NCBI GenBank assembly: GCA_002720735.1
Contig: PBJN01000023.1
Location: 28,059 to 51,686 of the forward strand
Direction: 5' to 3'
Origin: Porticoccaceae bacterium
GTDB lineage: Bacteria > Pseudomonadota > Gammaproteobacteria > Pseudomonadales > Porticoccaceae
Length of the DNA stretch: 23,628 bases
Positions within the stretch are counted from its first letter, which is position 1. The number at the start of each line of letters is the position of its first letter. The notes beneath the pieces were generated by a model, which worked only from the letters and a program-made list of their open reading frames with translations, did not search any database and was not told the DNA's origin. A program made the position numbers and the translations under genes. This document shows positions 17,349-23,628 of the stretch, piece by piece.

Positions 17349-18518
17349 ATGACTAGGCGGAGTGACTACCAATTTTTGTTGTTGTAGATTTTAGGTTGGA
17401 CGACCTTGACAGTCATCAGTTTTTTACGTTTGACATTGTGGTATAAATAGGACGAGCTGCAGCTCAATTACACTCTTCATAACTAAGTGTAATCAATGCT
17501 GGGTGTGTTGGTGTCTTGGCCTTCAAGAGGGTTGTTCAGCAGGCTGTGGGATAAAAAGGCTGTAAAGCGCCTTGTTGGAATATCTTTTGTTATCAGTTTG
17601 GCCTTAGCGTTATGGACCGTTTCGCGTATTGTAAGTTTTATGGCGATGACGGGGGGAGCGGGAAATCTGGCTGGACTTTGTTGGTTGGATTTGGGGATCA
17701 ATAATCTTTTTTATCGGATGGACGTCCCTTTATCACGGAATCAAGTATTATCAACTATGGCTCTCAAAGCTTAGAGAGCTGGGAGAGTGGGTAGCAAAAA
17801 AAATTGAGAGTTTCAGTTACATAGGTCCAGAGCCGAGCCAGTGGCGCGAAATGCTAAGCTAAAAATGTTACGATATCAGCCTAATCCTAATTTTCTGTTT
17901 AACACGCTTAATGCTGTATTAGCGCTTATCATGATGAATGATACACACCGAACAAATTCTATGATTATGCGATGAAGCAACTCTCTTCGATATTCTTTAG
18001 ACAATGACCTCGAGCAATTGGTGGCGTCAGTGGAAGAAATTCGGGCTATAGATCTCTACTTGAGGATAGAGAAAACAAGGTTCAGTGAAAGACTTCGAAT
18101 CGAGATGGATATTGATCCGGCATCTAGATCAGTTTATTTACCAATCCTTAGTTTACAACCTTTGGTGAAAAATTCCATAAAGTACGCGATTGCTCCGCAA
18201 GAGAAGGGTAGGGAGATTTCTATTGTTACTCGTTTGGAAGAATCAAATTGTGCACTCCAGATGAGAAATAGTGGCCCTGGCGCGTCTGAGTTGGAAGCCG
18301 GCCGTTTATTTTCCGAAAGTTCATATTTTCGTCTTAGAATCGGCTTACTCAGTGCTATCGATAGATTAGAAAATGTTTATGGAAAAAATTACGTTTTCAA
18401 AGTTGCATCGAGTGATTTCGGTGGCCCTCCAATTTTTATGAGGATTCCCCTGACCTCTAGTGTTAATTCACCGAAAGCTTTGGCGAGCAAGTCATCAGAA
18501 GTTTTGGAGCGATCTTAG
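17349..18518 (+). pseudogene. Decayed LytS/YehU-type sensor histidine kinase
   Basis: Homology to His_kinase-family (PF06580) membrane kinases runs from an ATG at 17349 (MTRRSDYQFLLL, ILGWT, LTLWY) through membrane segments (WTVSRIV, GWIWGSIIFFIGWTSLYHGIKYYQLW), the phosphotransfer region (AKLKMLRYQ) and the ATPase domain (LQPLVKNSIKYA, NSGPG). In-frame stops lie at 17385, 17448, 17484, 17490 and 17973. Frame changes are needed between 17648 and 17670, near a G6 run, and near the A8 run at 17796-17803. The family's phospho-accepting His (NPHF) is Asn here (codon 17889-17891), and the N-box Glu is Lys (18168-18170). The open frame from an ATG at 17496 starts inside the remnant, so it is not a real gene start. 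The remnant ends 8 bp before the paired regulator. Confidence 0.9.
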
Positions 18519-18526
18519 TGGGGGTG

Positions 18527-19335
18527 ATGTCGGCAATTATCGTCGATGACGAGCCACTTGCCTTGGAGCGCCTGAGCAATATCTTGAGCGAGATTTGTGG
18601 TACAGAAGTAGCGTGCCATTGTCATAATGGTAGAGAAACCGGAGGTAAGATTGCGGAAATTCGTCCTGATTTAGTATTCCTTGGTATTGAAATGACAAAA
18701 CTGACCGGTTTCGATGTGGTAACGGCTCTGAGTATAAATATACTCCTATGATTATTTTTGTCACAGCATTTGATCGTTATGCGGTTAAAGCTTTTGATGT
18801 AGGTGCGGTCGACTATGTTTTAAAGCCGTTAGATGCGAATCGTGTTGCCCTCAAGGTTGAAAGAGCACGTTCCCGTAAGTTTAAAAATAATTCTGATATT
18901 AGTGCTCCAGATGATATTTCTTTAGAAAGAATAGATGAATTGTCAGAACACTGTGAAATATTAGAGAAGTTAAGCAATCGAGTTAGAACGCGAAGCATGA
19001 AGGACAAACTTGGTATTAAGGATGCGGGAGTTTTAAACGTTTTAGCTTTTGCTGATATCGACTGGATTGATGCGGCTGGTGATTACATGTGTGTAAATGC
19101 GGTGGGTAGAACACATATCCTTAGAAGTACAATGAAGTAACTTAAGGAAAAGCTTGATGGTAATCTCTTCGTGCGAGTACATCGCTCTACTGTGGTCAAC
19201 ATTACTTGAGTGGTTTCAAAACGATCACGTTAAAGAGGTGGCAGCACACTGGTTTTAGAGAAACTTGAGTCTCTTCGAGCTAGCGGGAACTATGGACAGC
19301 ATGTGTCAAGCCTGTTTTCGCACCGTTTATTTTGA
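18527..19335 (+). pseudogene. Decayed LytR/AlgR-type (LytTR) response regulator
   Basis: The receiver begins with the family-typical SAIIVDDEPLALERL. It keeps the acidic pair, the Thr of VTAFD and the Lys of VLKPLD, but the phospho-accepting Asp is Gly (FLGIEM, codon 18683-18685). A frameshift near 18733 splits the receiver. The LytTR DNA-binding domain follows (IDWIDAAGDYMCV, then NLFVRVHRSTVVNI) and is broken by stops at 19138, 19207 and 19231; the last remnant (LVLEKLESLRASGNYG) ends at a stop at 19333-19335. It lies directly after the kinase remnant, as partners of this type normally do. In a living form it would have controlled nearby genes in response to a membrane signal. It cannot make a working regulator. 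Confidence 0.9.
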
Positions 19336-19383
19336 TAATTTTTTGCATCATTAGCCCGAGATATCGCAGTGCTCACCTCAGAC

Positions 19384-19405
19384 TTGCCGATGCTCATACT
19401 GGCAA
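19384..19405. promoter_or_regulatory. Inverted repeat upstream of the GH3 gene, candidate operator
   Basis: TTGCC-N12-GGCAA lies about 95 bp before the GH3 start, in the 164-bp gap after the regulator remnant. An A/T-rich stretch with TATTAT (19423-19428) follows and could be a -10 box, but no good -35 box is present. A weak call based on symmetry and position only. Confidence 0.25.
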
Positions 19406-19499
19406 AATATTTTCCCTAGATTTATTATACCGCCCAGTTGAGTTTCAGTTACTTGAATCAACTTACGAGTCATAAGAAGAGCATGCAGAGAGATTGAAA

Positions 19500-22007
19500 A
19501 TGAGCAAGTCAATATGCTATGGCAGGTGTAAAAGAACTTTAGGACGAGCTAGCCTTACTTTTTTTACCGTTTGTTTCTTGAGTCCCGTTCATGCGGACTA
19601 CGACTCGGAAATGGTGGAGCAGCGTATAGAAAAACTTATATCATCGATGACTATTGAACAAAAGGTCGGGCAGATGGTCCAAGGAAACATAACGCATGTG
19701 ACCCCAGACGATGTATCGCGTTATTTCCTGGGGTCTGTGCTAAATGGAGGTGGCTCTTGGCCAAATGGGCGCAAAGAATCCTCCATATACGATTGGCTTG
19801 ATGCAGCAGACAAATATCATGAAGCTTCCCTAGACACAAGGTATGGGAGTGCTGGAATCCCAATAATCTGGGGCACTGACGCTGTTCATGGTCATAATAA
19901 TGTTAAAGGGGCGACTCTCTTCCCACATAATATATCTCTGGGAGCGACGAGGAATGTTGACTTAGTTCGCGAAATTGGCGAAGCAACAGCGCGTGAGGTG
20001 TCCGTTACGGGCTTAGATTGGGTCTTCGCTCCAACTATCGCGGTGTCAATGGATACTCGTTGGGGACGCGCATACGAGAGCTACAGTGATGATACGCAAA
20101 TCGTAAGTGACTACGCTGCAGCAATGATTTTAGGCTTACAGGGAAAACTGCACCAACTACCACAACCCGGTAGAGTTATTGCAACTGCAAAACATTTCAT
20201 TGGTGATGGCGGAACCACTCGGGGTATTGATCAGGGAGATACACGCCTCAGTTTAGAAGAGTTGCTAAGAATACATGGCCCCGGATATAAAAAAGCGATA
20301 GAAGCAAATACACAAACGATCATGGCCTCGTTTAATAGTTGGAATGGTAAAAAAATTCACGGTAGTAAACAGTTGCTCACTGACGTGCTTAAGACAGATA
20401 TGGGCTTCGACGGGTTTGTAGTTGGTGACTGGGATGGTCACGGCCAAGTTGAAGGCTGCAAGAATACCAGCTGTGCTCAAGCAATTTTAGCAGGAATAGA
20501 CATGTTCATGGTGCCAAAGCAGTGGAAAAAATTTATAGCAAATACATTAAAGCAGGTTCGCGATGGAGAAGTTCCCATGTCCAGAATCGATGATGCGGTT
20601 AGGAGAATTCTGCGGGTTAAAATACGAGCTGGTTTGTTTTCGAAGGAGCGACCCTCAAAGAGGTTATTAGCTGGGGATCTCGCTATTATGGGCTCTTCAG
20701 AACATCGCGCTCTTGCACGCAGGGCAGTGAGGGAATCACTCGTGCTTTTGAAAAATAACGGCGGGATTTTACCCCTCCGTGGAGAACCTAAGCTCTTGGT
20801 AGGGGGTGATGGAGCCGACAGTGTTGCGAAACAATCCGGCGGTTGGACACTGAGCTGGCAAGGAAACAAAAATATTCCAACAGATTTTCCGGGGGCCACA
20901 TCTATATTTGAAGGGCTTAAAAAAGCGGTGGAGGATATAGGAGGCTCCGCTGAATTAACAACAAACGATAGCTGGAGCGATGTTTTCAATCCAGATGTTG
21001 CTGTGGTTGTGTTCGGAGAGGATCCTTATGCGGAGGGAGTGGGTGATCGAGAGGATTTATTATTTTGCGATTCGTATTCTGATAACCTTCGGCTTCTTGC
21101 GAGGCTGAAGGAGAGGGGTATTCCGGTTGTGTCAGTGATGCTAACCGGAAGACCCTTAATAGTTAATTCTCAAATTAATCAGTCTGAGGCCTTTGTTGTT
21201 GCATGGCTGCCTGGTAGCGAGGGTAATGGTATCGCTGATGTTTTGGTAGCAGACAAGTATGATCGGCCGAGATTTAATTTTACAGGAACGCTTCCTTTTG
21301 GTTGGCCGGATGTCGAGATCTCAAAGGGAAATCCGGATTTGCCAGCTGCGTTGATGGTGTTTGAGAGAGGATATGGTAAAAGCTATGGAGACACAGTGGA
21401 TGTGAAGGCTGACTTAACGGAAGTCGCTTGTGCACTGAAAGAGTTGAAGCCGTTGGTAATTTTCAATGGAACAACGCGAAAACCATTTACGGCTTACGTG
21501 GCTGACTCAGCGGATTATAGTATTCCTGTGTCTGGCGCAAGTACAGTTTCGCCATCTCAATCTTTGTCGGTAATGACGGTTGACGGAGATGTTCAGGAGG
21601 ACTCAAGGTTGGTAACTTGGAGTAGTGATGATGACAGGGATATTGGAGGTGAATTCTTTTGGAGATCATCTTCTGTCCTTGACTGGAGAGACTACCTAGA
21701 CCAAGATGCGGCTTTATCCATGACCTTTAAAGTCATAGAGCAGCCCGAGGGGTCAGTCGTCCAGGAAATGGATTGTGGAATTTCGTGTAGTGCAGAACTT
21801 GACATGGGTGGGTTTTTCAAGAATGTCCCGGAGGACCAGTGGGTACGAAGTGCTACGCCACTCAAGTGTTTTGTGAGGGCGGGGGCGGACCTAAGCCAGG
21901 TGAGAGCCCCTTTGATTTTGAAGACTAGAAAAACATTTTCCATCATCATCAAAGATTTGAGATTGGCAACCGATTTGCCCGAAAGTGCAATAATGCAATG
22001 TAATTGA
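19500..22007 (+). CDS. GH3 family exo-beta-glucosidase/glucan hydrolase with ExoP-like C-terminal domain
   Basis: 835 residues from the ATG at 19500, preceded by GAGAGA eight bases upstream. A signal peptide with likely cleavage at VHA/D (about residue 33) sends it to the periplasm or beyond; there is no lipobox. The GH3 (alpha/beta)8 barrel holds KHF (231-233) and the nucleophile Asp310 in VVGDWDGHG. The second domain carries FGEDPYAEGVGD, where Glu512 aligns with the acid/base of plant and bacterial exo-glucanases. Residues from about 655 to the end form a C-terminal beta-sandwich like that of Pseudoalteromonas ExoP. The reaction is release of glucose from non-reducing ends of beta-linked gluco-oligosaccharides; linkage preference (1,3 or 1,4) cannot be read. 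It would finish degradation of GH16 products. It converges on tatD with a 20-bp gap. Confidence 0.93.
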   Translation: MSKSICYGRCKRTLGRASLTFFTVCFLSPVHADYDSEMVEQRIEKLISSMTIEQKVGQMVQGNITHVTPDDVSRYFLGSVLNGGGSWPNGRKESSIYDWLDAADKYHEASLDTRYGSAGIPIIWGTDAVHGHNNVKGATLFPHNISLGATRNVDLVREIGEATAREVSVTGLDWVFAPTIAVSMDTRWGRAYESYSDDTQIVSDYAAAMILGLQGKLHQLPQPGRVIATAKHFIGDGGTTRGIDQGDTRLSLEELLRIHGPGYKKAIEANTQTIMASFNSWNGKKIHGSKQLLTDVLKTDMGFDGFVVGDWDGHGQVEGCKNTSCAQAILAGIDMFMVPKQWKKFIANTLKQVRDGEVPMSRIDDAVRRILRVKIRAGLFSKERPSKRLLAGDLAIMGSSEHRALARRAVRESLVLLKNNGGILPLRGEPKLLVGGDGADSVAKQSGGWTLSWQGNKNIPTDFPGATSIFEGLKKAVEDIGGSAELTTNDSWSDVFNPDVAVVVFGEDPYAEGVGDREDLLFCDSYSDNLRLLARLKERGIPVVSVMLTGRPLIVNSQINQSEAFVVAWLPGSEGNGIADVLVADKYDRPRFNFTGTLPFGWPDVEISKGNPDLPAALMVFERGYGKSYGDTVDVKADLTEVACALKELKPLVIFNGTTRKPFTAYVADSADYSIPVSGASTVSPSQSLSVMTVDGDVQEDSRLVTWSSDDDRDIGGEFFWRSSSVLDWRDYLDQDAALSMTFKVIEQPEGSVVQEMDCGISCSAELDMGGFFKNVPEDQWVRSATPLKCFVRAGADLSQVRAPLILKTRKTFSIIIKDLRLATDLPESAIMQCN

Positions 22008-22027
22008 CAAGCTGAATTTAGTGTAGG

Positions 22028-22825
22028 TTATTCAATTCCAAAGAACACTTTTGCATTTTCACTGGTTTTATCGATAATTTCATTGACTGACTCAAGCCTA
22101 TGAATTGCGATTTTTTTTGCGATCCATGGAAGAAATGACGGTTCATTTCGTTTATTCTTCGGTTTAAAGATCATATTTTGAGGAAGAAGATATGGCGCAT
22201 CGGTTTCGATCATAAGGCGGTTTATGGGGATATCGGCCACCATAGCTTGCAAATCGCAACCTCGACGCATGTCGCATATCCATCCAGTTATACCAATATA
22301 TAGATCCATATCGAGATATTTGTGGAGGGTTGCTCGGTCTCCAGTGAAGCAGTGAATAACTGCTTTTGAAATATGTTCTCGATAGTCGCTCAAAATTTCT
22401 AATTGCCGCGTGGCGGCATCCCTCTCATGTAAAAATAATGGTAAGCCAATTTTGTTGGCCAATTCTATATGCCCAACAAAAGAAACCTGTTGGTCTTTTG
22501 GCGTTGCAAGGTTCCTGTAAAAATCTAATCCTGTCTCGCCAATAGCAACTACTGCATCTTCACCTGCGAGGTCATACAATTTTTCAGATGCAGTCCTGGT
22601 GAACTGGTCAGCATTGTGCGGGTGGATGCCGACAGTTGCGTGGAGCATGTTCGGAAAATCGTGAGAAAAAACATTACAAATATCGATTGTTTCCTTTGAC
22701 TCGGAAATTGATGTTCCCGTCAGAACTAATTTTTCCACACCAGCGTCCAAGGCATTTTGAAGCACCGCGCGTCTATCATCTCTAAAACGATGACTTGATA
22801 AGTTAACACCAATGTCTATTAACAC
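22028..22825 (-). CDS. tatD: TatD family metal-dependent deoxyribonuclease
   Basis: 265 residues, normal length. Motifs of the TatD amidohydrolase fold are present: DIGVNL at the start (the TatD subtype, as in E. coli TatD, rather than the HxH of YcfH/YjjV), GETGLDFYR, LFLHER, HCFTG, ETDAPYLLP and RNEP. The family has Mg-dependent 3'-5' exonuclease activity and has been linked to DNA repair and degradation; despite its name it is not needed for Tat export. The start is GTG with only weak complementarity to 16S rRNA upstream. It follows slt by 17 bp on the same strand, so it is probably translated from the same mRNA. It appears to be an ordinary chromosomal gene flanking the glucan locus. Confidence 0.93.
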   Translation of the reverse strand: MLIDIGVNLSSHRFRDDRRAVLQNALDAGVEKLVLTGTSISESKETIDICNVFSHDFPNMLHATVGIHPHNADQFTRTASEKLYDLAGEDAVVAIGETGLDFYRNLATPKDQQVSFVGHIELANKIGLPLFLHERDAATRQLEILSDYREHISKAVIHCFTGDRATLHKYLDMDLYIGITGWICDMRRGCDLQAMVADIPINRLMIETDAPYLLPQNMIFKPKNKRNEPSFLPWIAKKIAIHRLESVNEIIDKTSENAKVFFGIE

Positions 22826-22842
22826 AAAAATTTTCTCAGAAG

Positions 22843-23628
22843 TCAGAGTAAAAGTTCAATTTCATAGGGCTCTAGCATCCTTTTTTGGGACCCTGTTTTA
22901 TGGGAATAAATAGCCGAATACATTAGCACGCTCTTTACATAGTTTCGTGTTTCTCGGAAGGGAATTAGTTCAATCCATAGGTCAAACGTTAGTTTGCCAC
23001 CGCTCCTTGAGAGCCAAGTACTCACACGTTCAGGTCCTGCATTATAAGAAGCTAGTGCCAATATTCTATTATTATCATAACGTTTTAAAAGACTTTTTAA
23101 ATAACTAGATCCAATGAGTAAATTTTTCTCTATCTCGAAAAGTTGTCGACTGTTTTTGTATGGAATATTGAGTGACATAGCCGTTGATTTTGCTGTCTGT
23201 GGCATTATTTGGAGAAGACCTACTGCGCCTGCTCTTGATACCGCCTGCAGTTCAAAAGCGCTCTCTTGTCGGGCGATGGCGAAAAGCAAATGTGGCTGAA
23301 CATTTGAATTGATTGATACTGAATTAATTGAACGTTCAAATGCCAGAGGGAACCGGATATCCAGATCATCCCAATATTTAGCAGACGCCATCGCTATAAT
23401 TGCGCGGCTATGCCAATTCCACTCATGAGTGAGTTGAGCAGCAGCGATCCATTGTGCTCTGTCGAAGTTACGTGTCGCTGAATTCCATTCGCGAGTTGCC
23501 TCTACCTTATTGCCATGGAAATGTAGTTCTCTTGCTCGTTTTAGAGCGTCATTGGCCTCAACCTTATACAAAACAGTTTTATCTATAGGTGCTGGCTTGT
23601 AATTTAAGTTATAGTTCTGATGCAACTT
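22843..23628 (-). CDS. slt: Soluble lytic murein transglycosylase (Slt70 type), 5' end outside the window
   Basis: The frame is open to the right edge of the window, and about 261 residues are visible, so this is the C-terminal part of a protein normally around 600 residues or more. The SLT catalytic domain begins near residue 105 (numbered from the TTG at 23625). It holds the catalytic Glu121 in ARQESAF, GAVGLLQIMPQTA, GSSYLKSLLKRYDNN, LASYNAGPERV and the Slt70-type end PFRETRNYVKSVLMYSAIY. The residues before it fit the helical U-domain of Slt70. It cleaves the MurNAc-GlcNAc bond of peptidoglycan to 1,6-anhydro products in the periplasm; the signal peptide would lie outside the window. It precedes tatD by 17 bp. 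Confidence 0.92.
   Translation of the reverse strand, partial: KLHQNYNLNYKPAPIDKTVLYKVEANDALKRARELHFHGNKVEATREWNSATRNFDRAQWIAAAQLTHEWNWHSRAIIAMASAKYWDDLDIRFPLAFERSINSVSINSNVQPHLLFAIARQESAFELQAVSRAGAVGLLQIMPQTAKSTAMSLNIPYKNSRQLFEIEKNLLIGSSYLKSLLKRYDNNRILALASYNAGPERVSTWLSRSGGKLTFDLWIELIPFRETRNYVKSVLMYSAIYSHKTGSQKRMLEPYEIELLL

Noticed and set aside
17406..17447. TTGACA and TATAAA boxes before the kinase remnant as a promoter
   Set aside because: Spacing is 30 bp from the first TTGACA and 6 bp from the second, and the sequence is decayed coding DNA.
17496..17774. 92-codon frame as a small membrane protein gene
   Set aside because: It is an internal fragment of the decayed kinase; homology continues upstream and, in another frame, downstream.
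18018..18518. 166-codon frame as a stand-alone ATPase-domain gene
   Set aside because: It is the C-terminal part of the same decayed kinase, in frame with the remnant before the stop at 17973.
1..23628. CRISPR arrays, transposases, tRNA or rRNA genes, phage genes
   Set aside because: No short regularly spaced repeats, transposase motifs, insertion-sequence ends, tRNA-like cloverleaf or rRNA segments were noticed on reading; the only tandem repeats are protein modules.

Overview
The window looks like a beta-glucan (laminarin-type) utilisation locus from a marine gammaproteobacterium. The support is a TonB-dependent receptor of the long substrate-specific type, a lipoprotein GH16 with the bacterial laminarinase active-site signature, a secreted GH3 with an ExoP-like C-terminal domain, a giant modular glycan-binding protein, and ordinary proteobacterial housekeeping genes (tatD, slt) at the right edge. 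Base composition is moderate. Genus cannot be fixed from the sequence; Cellvibrionales- or Alteromonadales-like is my inference.

Layout. 1-5004 (+): 3' part of a very large secreted protein built from tandem beta-sandwich modules. 5315-6340 (+): a cupin-like (JmjC-type) oxygenase. 6354-14446 (-): a five-gene block read leftwards: TonB-dependent receptor, flavin-dependent halogenase A, SapC-like protein, second cupin-like oxygenase, halogenase B. 14898-16478 (+): GH16 lipoprotein, divergent from the receptor across a ~450-bp control region with several symmetric elements. 16482-17348: about 870 bp with no recognisable gene. 17349-19335 (+): a decayed LytS/LytR-type sensor kinase and response regulator, both pseudogenes. 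19500-22007 (+): GH3 exo-beta-glucosidase. 22028-23628 (-): tatD and the C-terminal part of slt, probably one transcript.

How it may work. The GH16 on the outer membrane would cut beta-1,3-glucan, the modular protein may hold the polymer at the surface or in the medium, the receptor would import oligosaccharides, and the periplasmic GH3 would reduce them to glucose. The unexplained part is the accessory module behind the receptor: two halogenase paralogs that keep the flavin-halogenase Lys and Glu, two Fe(II)/2-oxoglutarate-type cupin paralogs with intact His-X-Asp...His triads, and one SapC-like protein. From general knowledge, such genes recur beside TonB-dependent receptors in several proteobacterial groups, and I know of no settled function. 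This module is the best candidate for an undescribed system.

Two other points stand out. Both halogenase genes carry a run of nine G within the first 15 codons, inside the FAD-binding glycine motif, which is long enough to suspect phase variation. The decayed two-component pair has lost the phospho-accepting residue on both partners (His to Asn, Asp to Gly), besides many stops and frameshifts.
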